From Lumbricus terrestris (lineage: Eukaryota; Annelida; Clitellata; Crassiclitellata; Lumbricidae), in contig OX457037.1 of NCBI GenBank assembly GCA_949752735.1, positions 63,613,686 to 63,677,685 of the forward strand: DNA of 64,000 nt, read 5' to 3'. Position 1 is the first letter of the stretch, and every line of letters starts with the position of its first letter. The notes under the pieces are model-generated. The model was not told the origin of the DNA. It made no database searches and was given only the letters and a program-made list of their open reading frames with translations. Positions 22,832 to 34,996 of the stretch are shown piece by piece. Made by a program: the position numbers and the translations under genes.

Positions 22832-25800
22832 ATGATTTCTAATTCTTCGTGTTCTAATTTAGATAAATGTTGTGTGTGCACTGCACTAATTAGCCCGGGG
22901 CAAGATGTTGGTGCCTGCGAAAATTGTAATACACTTTGTCATACTGCATGCATGAACGCTTCCGACCAGTTAAACACAGAGGATTGGCCGTATGTAGCCG
23001 GTGCATACTGTACAAAGACTTCCAATTCTACCCACTTGGAGACCTTGTTGGAACCTGACCTACCTCGATCAAACCTTTACGAATCTGAAGATTCAAATAG
23101 ACCCCTTCTCAACAATAAGGATTTAGACCCTGACTTTAATTACTTTTTGGATATCGTAAAAGAAAGCAGATATTACGGCGCTTCCCAGCTAACCCATAGA
23201 TTTGCCAACGATCCCTCATCATTCTCGATTATGCATCTTAACTGTCGCAGCATTACTTATAAAATTAACGATATTAAGCTTTTATTAACTCAGCTTCCTG
23301 TCTCTGTCCTAGCGGTTACCGAAACATGGTTAAATAACTCAACGGCTGGCTCAATATTCATACCTGGTTATAACTTCGTACATAAGCATAGGGAGAAGGG
23401 AATGGGAGGAGGGGTTGGATTCTTTATTAGACAAGACATCTATTATAGTGAGATGCACATTTGCACACCAACGACATCGTTCGAAAACCTCTTCATTAAC
23501 ATTAAAGTTGTTAAGTCCGCCGACATTCTACTCGGTGTTTTGTATAGGCCTCCTGGTCTCAATATGGATGACTTTAACACCCAAGTAGACTCGTTATTGG
23601 ACAATCTTACCCTTTGTAAGAACAGGAAAATATTCTTAACTGGTGATTTCAATGTTGATTTACTAGCACATGGTAATCACAACCCTACCAATGAATTCAT
23701 TGAAAGTATGATGACCCACCACTTCTTCCCACTCATCCACCAACCTACTAGAATAACTCCCACCTCGGCTACCTTAATTGATAACACTTTCACTAATACC
23801 CCTGACCGCATTATTACCTCAGCTATAATTACATCTGAAATTTCGGACCATCTACCAATAGTAACCTGGATTAAAACTGAGCCCTTTACCTCACGTAATT
23901 TGGGTAAAATAGAGCTGAAACGGACTATAAATAGCCAGACAACTGCTTCTTTTAAAGCACTTGTATCCCAAATCGATTGGACCTCAGTAACAGAGTTATG
24001 TAATGCGCATGTAACAAATCAGGCCTTTAATTTATTTACTGAAAAAGTCAAAATTTGCTATGATAAATCCTTTCCCCTTAAATCACAGAAGATTTCTAAG
24101 AAAAATTCATTTATTCAACCATGGATGACTCGAGGACTGCTAAATTCTACAAAAAAGAAAGAAAAACTCTATATTAACTACATAAAAAATCCCACGATCG
24201 AAAACAAAAATATCTTTACGAAATATCGTAACCGCTATAAATTAATACGCACCAAAATTGAGCAAACTTACTATACTAATGAATTTATTAAATATAGCGG
24301 GGATATTAAAAAGACCTGGCAGATAATCAAAACTATTATCAAAGCTGATAACAAAGACACTTCCATTTTAGAAATCAAGGTAAATGACGCCACGATTTAT
24401 GATTCCACCTTGATGGCGGAACATTTTAACTCTTATTTTACTGGAATAGCAAAATCTCTGTCCTCTGACTTACCCCCTTGTAAGAAGAACTTTAAAGACT
24501 ATCTGTCTCCACGTTCGATAAATTCTTTTGCTCTCTTACCCACCTGTCCGCAAGAGCTAATGTCGATCAATAAAACTCTCAAATCAACTCATAGTTCAGG
24601 AATGGATGATTTATTCCCTCACCTCATATCTCCTGTTATGGAATTTTTAGTTTCACCGTTATCCGATATAATTAATTGCTCACTTACAACTGGGCTTGTC
24701 CCCACTGAAATCAAAATTGCAAAAGTCGTCCCAATTCATAAACAAGGTTCTAAAAATGATATAGCTAACTATAGACCTATTTCGGTGTTACCATTTTTTT
24801 CTAAATTTTATGAACGAGTTATGTATGATCGCCTTTTTTCCTACCTTAATCATAAATCTATCCTATACCCTTCGCAGCATGGTTTCCAATCTGGACACTC
24901 AACTTCAATGTCCCTATTAGATATCCAAGACAGGATAGCCGCTGCGATGGACAAAAATGAATATTCTATTGGAATTTTCCTTGATCTCGCCAAGGCCTTT
25001 GACTCTGTTGACCATAATATCCTCCTAACTAAACTTGAACACTATGGCATTAGAGGTACTTCATTGGATTGGTTTACTAGTTATCTTACGAATCGCTACC
25101 AACGAGTTATATGTAATGGTTTCCTTTCAAACCCTTTACCCATTCTATTTGGTGTACCACAAGGATCAATTCTTGGCCCACTCTTATTTTTAATATTTAT
25201 TAACGATCTGCCAAATTCGTCAACTGTGCTACATTTCATTATGTTTGCAGACGACTCTAATGTCTTTTTTTCCCATACCTCATATGACCACTTAATACAA
25301 TTGGTTAATAGTGAACTTATGTCTGCAAGTGAATGGTTTATAAGTAATAAATTAACACTTAACGCAAAAAAATCAAATTGCATCGTCTTTCGTTCCATAG
25401 GAAAATCCATTCCATATGACAATAGTCAAATTGTCTTAAACAATATTGTTATTCCTCAAGTATCCTCAACAAAATTTTTAGGTATCTACATTGACCAACA
25501 CCTGAAGTGGAAAACTCACATTTTTGAAATTAGCAATAAAATTAAGAAGAACCTAGGCATTATAAAACGAGTGTCTTATCTTCTTCCACTTCATATCTTA
25601 CGGGATCTCTATTTTACCCTCATATACCCATATCTTACTTACTGCAATATGATCTGGACTTCCACATACGACTCTCATCTTAACGATATAAGGATCCTTC
25701 AAAAAAGGCCATAAGAGTGATAACTAAATCTCCACCAAATTCACACACCAGTCCGTTATTCTTCGAACACAAACTCCTAAACATAACCCAAATTAAATTT

Positions 25801-26071
25801 CTACAAACTTGCATTTTCATGTACAAATATATTAATAACCTCCTTCCACCATCATTCTTTTCCTATTTTTGATCCTGCACCGCACCTGATATGCACTAGA
25901 AGCAGTAATGATTTTAGACCTGTGTTTGCTAGGACTAATGTCCGTAAGTTTTCGCTTGGAGTCCAGGGCCCTATTAATTGGAACAGTTTACCCAAAGAAA
26001 TCCGCTTGGTTACATCCCTCAGCCACTTTAAAACCCTTGCACGTGCACACACATTAATTTACATCTCCTAA
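22832..26071 (+). pseudogene. LINE ORF2: PHD-like finger, endonuclease, reverse transcriptase
   Basis: The ATG at 22,832 is chosen because the upstream frame (from 22,691) is hydrophobic and unlike the family. Residues about 13-60 form a Cys/His finger (CCVC, CENC, CHTAC). Residues about 130-340 are an apurinic-type endonuclease (MHLNCRS, ETWL, GVLYRPPG, TGDFNVDL, SDHLPI). Residues about 628-960 are the reverse transcriptase (VVPIHKQG, NYRPISVLP, FLDLAKAFDSVDH, GVPQGSILGPLL and FADDSN with the catalytic DD). A 1-nt deletion near 25,709 ends the frame at 25,714. A compensating extra T near 25,866 restores it, and the C-terminus ends at 26,071. The protein would nick DNA and copy the LINE RNA by target-primed reverse transcription. 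Confidence 0.9.
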
Positions 26072-26429
26072 TCTCAGTTTTGTTGTTTTATTAGTTAAGC
26101 TTTAGTTAAGCTTTAGTTAAGACATGCTTTCATATATTATTCATACTGTATAATAATTATTATGTACTTTACTATAGCGTCTGTTCTTTCCCCATTTAAT
26201 CATACCCCACCATCTTGCTTAAATTAATCATGGTATATAGGCTCCCTACTAAGCGGGACTTGTCCCTTCTGGAGGGCCTATTGCTCCCTTCTCTATCTAA
26301 TAAAGTTCTGTATTGAATACATTACAATGTTAAATATAAATTGTCTTGCATTATTTTCTGTTTGTTATGTTTTTTATTGTGGGATCAATAAATGATTTTG
26401 ATTTGATTGATTGATTGAATGTTTGTAGT

Positions 26430-26839
26430 TAGTAACATGTTGATTGTGTTAGGATTATCTGTAAGACGTGGGGCCGAAGCATGACTGTATGTTAGAGTGT
26501 TCAGAAAAAATTATTTTGTATGAATCACATGCATAGGGGCTGAAAATGTGACATTTATGTACACAATTAACCCTCCAAAATTCTACATCCATACCTCAAT
26601 GGCAAATGACCCCTCAAGAGGGCGTAACTTCTTGAAATAGTGCGAAGAAAAGCGATATTTGGGGAAAACTCAGTTTTTTAAAGAAAATAGTTAACTGCTA
26701 TTTCTGAGGGTTTTTTCAAATAAAATTCTTGTTATTTCATAATACTTATTTACTTTATTTTCTTATATTATATATTTATTGTTATAATTATTATCTATCA
26801 TTGATATTCAATGCTGATTGATGAACTGATATATGTATT
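26430..26839. other. LTR-element internal sequence, nothing recognised
   Basis: AT-rich, stop-rich in all frames. No repeat ends or motifs could be assigned. Confidence 0.4.
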
Positions 26840-28360
26840 GGGTAGCAGGGACAGAAAATCCCATGCCACATCAGGCAATGCACACAGTTGCCCCGGCCCT
26901 AAAAGCAGTAGGTATCAATGTCAATGATCTGGTTCTGTGCACAACTTTAGTATGAGACCTGTAAGAAGACCTGTTCTTCCATTGAGCAAAGCATTAGAGA
27001 AAATTTCTGCCATAAGGCAATTGTTCATTTCGATGGTAAGCTGCAGCCAGGTGATGAGAGTGTTAATGCTGATCACATGGTGGTTGTTGTGTCTGGCTTA
27101 GGAATTGAACAAAGCTTCTAACCATTCTAAACTGCCTGGCCCTGGAACTGGCTCATTACTGGGAACAAAATCACTTAAATACTAAAGGAAGAATCGGGTA
27201 TAAAAATGGCTAGTTGGGTTGACACAATCAGTGGTAACACAGGAGTTCACAGTGGCACAATAGTCATTATTCAAAAGGCCTTTGACAAAATGCCTATCAT
27301 TCTTGGTTTGCAGACATCAGTTTGAATAATATTATTGATTGCAGGCTTTGCAGCATGCAGTTTTGAACTTTTGATTTACTCTTTGTCTCCAATGGGCCTC
27401 AAGTTGCAGTTTTCGCCATGTCCAAATGTCAGTTGCGTCTCCCTGACAAGAACAAATTTGTTTCTCTCTGTAAGGATACAAAGGCTGTTTCCTGGCTTTC
27501 AGTGAGAGGGTATGGCTAGAGCAGAACCACCAAGCTGTGGTTCAGTTTTATGTGCACTGCACAGCAGAGTTCAGACAACCAGCCGGTGCAAGACCACTTA
27601 GAGTTCATAAAGGCTAAGTCTTATTGCACTTGATGAGGCTACCCATATTGGTGATGTTGACAGCATACAATTCAGTCTAAATGGTGCTTATCAAATGGCC
27701 TATAATATTGCTTGAAGATACATATTTTCCTAGGAATACTAAAGAACTGTAGGCTTACAAGAAGGATCAGCCTGTTTATTGTAGCCCTGTACGTTGAGGC
27801 ATGGTTCACTGTACCCAACCCCTGGGATGCTCCTTACGATCTGTGTATGCTATAGAACATGGGAAAATTTCACAGCATTGAGGCCCAAGCTTCAGATGTA
27901 GCCCTTAAAAATGAAGAGGCATCTATGGTAAGTCAGCAAAGAATAAGCAGGATTGTCCCTTTTTCTGACAAGGTCTGCTGACGAGAAGAAACGAACAGTT
28001 TGCGCAGCATATATCGCAAGCCACAGAAGAAAATGGATTTATGGTTTGTTGATCCAAAACCATCAGGACATTTTAGGTTAAAACTTTATCTGAGTTCGTG
28101 ATACAGCAATCGATGCATCTATTTGCTACCCTCAAAGACGGTCAAGATTTGCTCTCTTCTGATCATAAAAGTTTGTTAATAAGAAGAGAACACCAACATT
28201 CCAAGGACATTGTTGCTGCACTTTCTGTTATTAGGCCTAATGACTTTGTTGGACTTGCAGTAAAGTTGTCAACTGATTTTAACTTGGCCCTCACACATGC
28301 ATGAGCAGCAAGCAACGACAGCTCAGCTTCCAAGAAGCTGAACACCACTGAAAGCCTAAT
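26840..28360 (+). pseudogene. Decayed transposon-type protein gene
   Basis: Scattered frames give short conserved-looking peptides: AIVHFDGKLQPGDE and MVVVVSGLGIEQ (27,019-27,120), KLPGPGTGSLLG (about 27,137), then DTISGNTGVHSG and IIQKAFDKMPIIL (27,215-27,305). From memory, the series HFDGK, VSG, GTG, DT-S-NTG occurs in a multicopy, transposon-like protein family of invertebrates. Many stops and frameshifts separate the pieces. It is plausibly the remnant of a DNA transposon or a captured gene inside the LTR element. Function unknown. Confidence 0.45.
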
Positions 28361-29662
28361 GCCATACCGTAGATTTTCACTTTTCAGATACAGTATAGGG
28401 CTATAGGCCTAGACTTTATTTTTATATAAAAAACATAGACACTACTACTTTGTATTGTTACACAGCACTGCAAAAAGCGTTGTTTGTTTACTGTAGTCTG
28501 TATTGTGTGACAGTAAATGATGCGATGCATTAAATTTGTGATTTTTTATTTTTAAGAAAAAATCGCACTTTTTGAAAACTTCACTAGCTTTGAGGTGTCA
28601 CTTAACATGATCCCAAAGCCAAAAGATTTCACTGAGTAGTTCAGGACACCAAATGTCACAAATCCAGATGGTATGCGAGGTGATTATTGAAAATTATTTT
28701 TTCCACATAGGAAATTTGAACACTCTACTGCATGTGTTAGAGGACATTCTCTTGGTTTGTGGCTTCGAGCTGTTGCTAAAATGGGCTGTAGTACATTGTT
28801 TACTGTAACTGTTTGCTGTGCATTACCTGAAACTTTGGTGGGAGGATAACCCGATAGCACCTGATAATGTATAAGAGTACGGGCAATATTTCTATTGGGA
28901 TTCCCAACTTTGCTTTAGTTCAGAGACTTTGTGTCTGGTAGTTAGTGGTCCAGGTGTTAGTGGAAACAGAGACTGGTGATTAAACACCAATGGCCTGTGT
29001 TCCGACGAAGATTGGGTTAAGTCAGCTGTGTGCGGCTAGAACCAATGGACGTAGATAAGTTAACCCTAGTGAGGTGAGGGCTGGTCTCGTGATATGCTTG
29101 CTTTGAATAGCCTGATACCTTGACCTAATATGCCTTTGCTGATTTGTGGTCTGCGTGGAGAAGGGAGCGAGAGTGAGTTGGGGACCTTCAATTTAAGTAG
29201 ACGTCCCTCCTTCTTTTTTGCTGGTGATTCCGACCAAACGGTTCCAGGGAGATTGCAACGTAAGGATGTTACATGAGCGTAAACATTGCTCTGCAGTCGC
29301 GTTGAGAATGTAGGCGACTGTGTTAGTAGTGTTCAGTCATTATGAGTAAAGCTGTGCTAAGATGCTATACTTTGTATGCCCGAACTTTTACAGTAAGTGT
29401 TGCTATGAGTTTGATTATTTGATTTCTCGTTTCGTGAATTAGGAACCCTGTTGGTTCTTGGAGTTAAAATGAGATTTCATATATCCGAAATATGTTGTGC
29501 ACAGTTGCTGATGCAGAATTGCCTGCTTTCTGTTCAGACTGCTCTTAGTCAGTATTGTCTTTTAGTATAGTTAATGATGACCTTGACTTAGTAACTCATG
29601 TGAAACGGATTCAGTACGCGACCTCTGCTGAATTTTCCAGTAGTATGGAAAATTCAGGCTAA
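28361..29662. other. 3' internal region of the LTR element
   Basis: No gene seen. It ends in the purine-rich tract GTAGGGGGAG that primes plus-strand synthesis in LTR elements, directly before the 3' LTR at 29,673. Confidence 0.4.
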
Positions 29663-29672
29663 GTAGGGGGAG

Positions 29673-31104
29673 TGTAGCGTTTGTGGAAACGCTACAAATC
29701 TTACTTACTTTTATCTATATTGCGTATAACGCTTTTAGCTAATTCTATGCTGCACCAGAGCGAGGCTGCAGACAATGCGCCGAACAGACACGTGACCTCT
29801 TGGCTGACGTGGCGAAAGCGCTGGCGCCGCTGATAGGCCAGGAGCGGCGCGTAACCTAAAACGGCGGTAAGAAGCCGTTTCTGATTGGTTGTTGGGACAG
29901 AGAGAGTCAGTTGCCGAGAAGCCGTCGAACTGGTGGGACCTGCGGAGGAAGAGGCAACCATTTTTGAGTAGAAATTTGATTTAAAACTAAGATTTTAAGC
30001 ATATAAATTATAAGAAACACAACCAAATTAATAATTAAACGACGGCAAAGAATGATCGTCGCCTCCGGTGGAAGGAAAACCTCGGAAGAAGCAAACTAGC
30101 CTAAAATCCAGGAAAGTAACCATTATTAGCGTGAAGCGTGCTGAATCTGTAACCTAACCGATTGCAAGTTTAAGATGGCTGCCACGTGCTAAAATAGATA
30201 ATATTGGTTTAACGCAGATCGGCAGATTAAACTGGCATTTGTATTACGGAACTGAATAGATTAAAATAGCTACTATAAATAGCGGCGAATTAGAAGAGTT
30301 GTTGTAGCATGAAGTACTGAAGTTAAGCAACTACATCTTTTATAATTAACTAAGAACGCTACCGGATTTTGCTGTAGTAGTTACGAAACAGAAACATAGA
30401 CGGTAGTTGACTCGAATGTAGGAATTGAACTGTTAGGTAGGAGTGATGCCAATTGTGTAGTAACAGTTCGTGTGTATTGTCGATTCTGAGAAATGTCTAG
30501 TGCGAACTGATAGAGATAGTAGAAAAGACTGTATTTGCACAGGTCACTGTTAATTATATGTTAGTTAAGTACTCGTTACAAGAATAAATAAGGTGTTACA
30601 TATCTAAGCAACGAAGGTGATTATCTGAGTAAATTGAAACTAAGGGTAAATAAGAATAGTTCCATGTCACGTGTAAACTCTTCAAGTGGGGACGCCCCGG
30701 AGGAATCAGACAGTTCTGAAGAAGGAGGTTCAGGTAGAGAAGTTGAAACATTTGTGGAGCGACCTAGAAATAAGACCAGGTACCACCCACTAATTCTCCA
30801 GGAAACTGATGACCTTTCACCCAAATCTGCCGAAAGGGGCATGAACCCAGACGAGCACCGACGCGAGGGTGCTTTTGCCAGTCGACCAACAGCCACGGAG
30901 ATATGTAGTCCCGGCCCTGGTATCCGTGAATTTACAGAGCGCAGACGTCCCTCCCTGTCACCCAGACCTGAAGTCCCCGAGTGCATGTTCCTGTCGCCCC
31001 GGCAGTACGCCGCAGCGCTAGCAGGGGGTGCTGGAAGTGAGCAAGTAAGTGAGGCGGCCATTGCACGAGCTCCTGCCCCTCTAGCGGCTAGGGCGGGCGT
31101 TACA
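29673..31104 (+). repeat. 3' LTR of the LTR retrotransposon
   Basis: 1432 bp, matches the 5' LTR with 11 mismatches and no length change. The LTR-encoded reading frame is still open here (30,634-31,125), ending soon after the LTR in host (Helitron) sequence. It is followed by the TSD GTAG. Confidence 0.92.
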
Positions 31105-31108
31105 GTAG

Positions 31109-31679
31109 GCCTATTGGGTGAATAGTCGCACAACATCTTATTCTGATTCATTCACATCATATTACAATATCGCATTTTGGGATGTGTAGTTCTTTGTATT
31201 CACATCCAGACTAGTGTCATCAAACATTCTATAGCAAATGATAGACTGAGCGGACCTTTGGTATGATAGCGGGAATCTATCCCGCATCCTAGGCCTACCT
31301 GATGTTCTGCTCTTCACGCCAGTGATGCTACCATGATTCTATGAATCCCCACAGGCATAGCAGAAACATAAATTCCCTCGGCCCGTAACCTGGGCTCACA
31401 AACCATAAGTCAATTTTTCATCATGAGACACGGATGCCATCGGCCTCTTGGCAATGAAAAACCATGCATTCGGCAAAACTGGTCCCAAGCATGGAGTTTA
31501 ATCTCCAGAAAAAATCCCACAAATTTGAAGCTTTATATTATAAGCCTTACATTCCAAGCTTCTACTAAAGCACCACCCAAAAGTGTTATCACTCAGAAAG
31601 ATATATGTCTATCATCGTGAATATAGGGTAAATTTGCAAATTGCATGAGCGAGAAAAACTGACAAGTGCACGGATAAGT
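31109..31679. other. Helitron interior, no gene seen
   Basis: Helitron sequence resuming after the LTR element. A small hairpin TAGCGGGAATCTATCCCGC lies near 31,266. No coding potential recognised. Confidence 0.4.
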
Positions 31680-32020
31680 AAAATTATGTCTAAACTCTGA
31701 CTGGAAGAAGAAGTGAAATTATTTGAGAACTAGAAGTAGAAGTCGAAGTAAAATTGCTTTAAGCAGAAGAGAATAAGAACTAGAAGTAAAATTATTTGAG
31801 AACTAGAAGTAGAAGTGGAAGTAAAATCACGTCAACAGAAGTGAATGAGAACTGGAAGTAAAATTATTTGAGAACTAAAGTAGAAGTGGAAGTAAAATCA
31901 CGCCAGCAGAAGTGAATAAGAACTAGAATTAAAATTATTTGAGAACTAGAAGTAGAAGTGGAAGTAAAATCACGTCAACAGAAGTGAATAAGAACCAGAA
32001 GGAAAATTAATCTAAGAACT
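31680..32020 (+). repeat. Minisatellite of about 60-bp units in the Helitron 3' part
   Basis: Units contain AGAACTAGAAGTAGAAGTGG, AAGTAAAATCACGTCAACAG and AAGTAAAATTATTTGAGAAC. The composition is like the array at 14.6-15.0 kb, so they may once have been one array, later split by the LTR insertion. Confidence 0.7.
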
Positions 32021-32039
32021 AAAATATCACTGGTTGGCG

Positions 32040-32840
32040 ATTCTCTACCACCATGGGGCCAGGGTGGGAGCGAAACCCCATTTTTTCAATGAAGCTATTG
32101 ATCTGAATTTTTTTACATACATAGAGGCCCTTCTAGAGGGCCACCAGAACCACCCGGATCAGTGGTTGGCGAATCTCTACCACCATGGGGGCCAGAGTGG
32201 AGGGGGATGAAAACATTAATTGTCGCTATAAATGTTCATTCGCTTGCCATAGTTTTGCAGTTAGACAGATTTTTGCATGGGCCACCTCGTCTCCACCCAG
32301 CACACACCTCGGTCCGCAGAGACCGGGTGGGGCAGGGGTGGGAGTGGGTGGGGGGAGGGAAGTTGGGGGCGGTGGGGGATAAATTATTTCCAGAAAACTC
32401 TAATTTCACGGGTACTAGTACTGGTACTGGTGGAAGTCGTAGTGTGGTGGGGTGTTGGATGGTAGAGTGGGAGTGGTGGTGGGGTTGGGTGGGGAGGGGT
32501 GAGTGGTGGGGTGAGGGGCGGAGGATTTTTCGCGAAAATCATAATTTCACGGGTGGCGTACAGTAACTGGTCCAGGTCGGTGGGGTGGGGGTGGGGGAGG
32601 AGTGGGTGGGAATTAGGGTGTGGGGTGAGGGAGAATTTTCCTGAAACCCTAATCTCACGGGTGGCGATACTGGTGGAGGTCGGAGTGTGGTGGGGCGAGG
32701 GAGGGGTGGAGACGGGTGGGGGATTTGTCCCAAACCCAAATTTCACGGGTGGCATACCGGTGGAGGTAGGAGTGTGGTGGGGTGTTGTGGGGTGGGGTTG
32801 GGGTGTGGTGTGGTGGGGTTGTGGCCGGGAGCGGGTCGAA
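32040..32840 (+). repeat. G-rich tandem repeats near the Helitron 3' end
   Basis: Two copies of TCTACCACCATGGGG (about 32,044 and 32,175) are followed by four or five units of about 100 bp combining ATTTCACGGGTGGCGTAC, TGGAGGTCGGAGTGTGGTGG and GGGGTGGG runs. The runs could form G-quadruplexes. The same repeats lie inverted in the Helitron at 38.5-39.4 kb. Long frames here are low-complexity artefacts. Confidence 0.75.
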
Positions 32841-33009
32841 TCCTAAATTTCCCGGGCAACGCCGGCTACCCTAGCTAGTATAAGAATAAAAAATGGCAGG
32901 GCATTTAATTATTGTCAGCTGCTGCTAGCATATCTTCGTAGAGGTCATGCGCATTCTCATAATACATGTACATGTGAATTGGGGCTTCTTTCCATCTTTG
33001 CCACCTGCA

Positions 33010-33560
33010 CTTTCATGTTTCCGTGCGCTTTATTATGCACTGTTTCAAAATGTATATTATGGATTTGCATAAATCATTATAAGGAATAACAGGGCAGTGA
33101 AAAGTAAAATATTCAAAAAGGGAAAGATTGAATTCTGGTAGTGCTCCTCAATTACCGTTGCGCCACCGAAGCGTGGGCACTTCTGAGCTTTGTAAGAAAG
33201 TCGATAACAAATTGCTGTTGTGGTGTACAGTCTGTATTATGGAGCGATGACAGTCAAAGCGATAGGCCTACGCGGGTAGCCTAACTCTTCACCATAACCC
33301 AGCTGTTCTTCATTGTTGGTAGATGACATAGCCTACTCTCTTAAAAATAATACTACAAAATTATACGGCAGATTGACTTGGCTAGGGTATGACTGCTGAA
33401 AATTTGATATAGGATACTACAAACTCTGGTGTCATTCATGCATGATGACCAGAATGTGTATGGGAGCATGGGCAGAGGCTTGATCCTGGGTTTGGGGAAA
33501 GAACGAGCGACTGAAGGACAATTGCCAAGGCACGAGCACCGCGCAGGTTAGGGTTTTCGA
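33010..33560. other. Intron sequence of copy A
   Basis: Positions 33,010-33,340 match 57,346-57,660 of copy B. The match ends around 33,345. Position about 33,000-33,007 (GCCACCTG) is the empty site of the hAT element at 55,998-57,337. No exon seen. Confidence 0.55.
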
Positions 33561-33569
33561 CGGGGATGT

Positions 33570-34370
33570 CCATCCCCACTTTAAAATTTTCTTTTATATT
33601 TTCCAAACCGCAATGGCAGCATTCGAAGCTTGTTCGTCATTACATTTCTGATAGTCATGGTTTAGGACTTCAACAAGTGTCCCGTCCCATTGTTTAAATG
33701 TATTTTCATTTCAACATTGTGATGGCAACTTTTAGGTTGTCATTTTTAAGAAAATCAAAAATCTAACACCAAAAGATAATTATGGTATAAGACTTCAATA
33801 ATGCCTTCTGCCCATCGTTTGCATTTTTTTAAATATCCACCCCATAAGGTAGCATCCTGAGCTGCCATATGAGTAAAATTGCTCTTTTTAAATGCTGTTA
33901 ATCATGGTTGAATATTTCAGAGTCTACTCCCTATTGTTTGCAAATTTTGGAATTTGAACACTGCAACTGTAGTTTTTTTAAACTATCATTTTACATAAAA
34001 TTGTTCATAATTTCTCTTCTCGTCCATTGATAAAAACATTTAACTTGCCTATTGTTGTAACAGCATTTTAAGCTATCGTCTTAGCACAATTGATCATAAT
34101 TTCAGTGCTCAGATACGTGGTTTAAGACTTCAAGATATGTCCTTACCCCATTCTTTAATTTTTTTATTTGCACTCTGTAATGGTAACATTTTAAGCTGTC
34201 ATCTTAGCAAATGTAGGGCCTACTCACATTTTTGCCTCAGAAATTGGATAACGTCCCTAGCTTATTATTTAATTATTTTTATTTTACAAAACGTAGGCTA
34301 ATGGTGACATGTTAGGCTGTCGTCTAAGCAAAATTGCTAATTATGGATAAGCAGTGGATATCACTGTAGA
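33570..34370 (+). repeat. Tandem repeat array, units of about 130-160 bp
   Basis: Five or so diverged units with recurring GGTTTAAGACTTCAA, GTCCCGTCCCATTGTTTAAA, GCAACATTGTGATGG-like and TTTTAAGCTGTCATCTTAGC pieces. Two more units occur at about 37,895-38,150. Confidence 0.65.
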
Positions 34371-34996
34371 AATCCACAATGATATTTGTGATATATTTCT
34401 GAAATATTTGGAAGACATAAGCTGCTTCGTCACCAACCAAATATCTTCCCATCCTGCTCCCTAAGTTTCAGCTCCTGTGTGAGAGACTAGTTCACATAGG
34501 CCTATTAATGAGATTCTGAGGATGGTGATTTTGGGAGGAATCGCATAAAAGGTGCGTGTAACAAGGAGATATAATAAGGAAACCAAGGAAGAAAGTTTGA
34601 ACACGCATTGACGTAGGCCTACATCATGGGCGAATACATAAATTTTCGAAGGGGGGCCAAAAATTAATGTTCGGTCTTGGGACAGGGGAAACATTTTTGT
34701 CTTGGTCGCCGAAAATCTGAAGAACTGTTTTAGTAATTTACCGATTTCCCAAGAAAATAATATACCATTTTATCCGCCAAAATAGTCGATGACCACATTT
34801 TTTAGTCATGCAGTGTTCTTAAGCCCCTGTGCTACGGACTTCGTGTACGGTACGGACATCGTGGGGCGTGGCGGCCTACGAAACAACTCGTTGGGGGGGC
34901 ACGTCAACTTTCCGATCCAGAATAGCTGGTAAAAATAAGGAAATTTCTAAATGGGGGTCCATGGCCGGATTGCCACCTCCTCTGGATCCGCCGCTG

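Larger units (their letters stand above)
20790..26420 (+). mobile_element. Nearly full-length CR1-like LINE
   Basis: It starts near GGGCAAGATGGCGGTGGACT and has ORF1 (21,058-21,891), a tandem-repeat spacer (21,945-22,520) and ORF2 (22,832-26,071). It ends near 26,420 in a short tandem tail, TTTGATTTGATTGATTGATT. ORF1 has one stop codon and ORF2 two small frameshifts, so the copy is recently dead. No convincing target duplication was found. It lies inside the LTR retrotransposon. Confidence 0.8.
15689..31104 (+). mobile_element. LTR retrotransposon, Ty3/gypsy-like gag, no pol found
   Basis: Two 1432-bp LTRs with a 4-bp TSD enclose 12.5 kb. A primer-binding-site candidate TGGTTCCAGAAGTGGGG lies 2 nt after the 5' LTR (17,123-17,139). 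A purine-rich tract GTAGGGGGAG precedes the 3' LTR (29,663-29,672). Gag-like coding reaches 19,109. No protease, RT or integrase was recognised, so it is probably mobilised in trans. The interior is occupied by non-coding duplications (19.5-20.6 kb), a CR1-like LINE (about 20.8-26.4 kb) and a dead transposon-type gene (26.8-28.4 kb). The low LTR divergence indicates a recent insertion into the Helitron. Confidence 0.9.
14489..32878 (+). mobile_element. Helitron, non-autonomous, swollen by a nested LTR element
   Basis: It starts TCTATATAAATAAAGAGAAG at 14,489 and ends CCCTAGCTAG at 32,878. A stem CCCGG/CCGG around GCAACG lies about a dozen bases before the CTAG end. This is the Helitron pattern: 5' TC, 3' hairpin plus CTRR, insertion between A and T, no TSD. 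Copy B has the empty site TTTAA/TATAAAAATAAAAATG at 55,875-55,876. Without the 15.4 kb LTR retrotransposon it would be about 3 kb. A 961-bp relative lies inverted at 38,474-39,434. No Rep/helicase ORF is visible. Confidence 0.85.

Noticed and set aside
20786..26460. LINE target duplication TGTTAG(A)GGAT
   Set aside because: The two sites differ by an indel and lie beyond the apparent tail. Too weak to claim.
32160..32880. Several long frames rich in G/W/V on one strand and P/T/H on the other
   Set aside because: Low-complexity translation of GGGGTGGG repeats in the Helitron.
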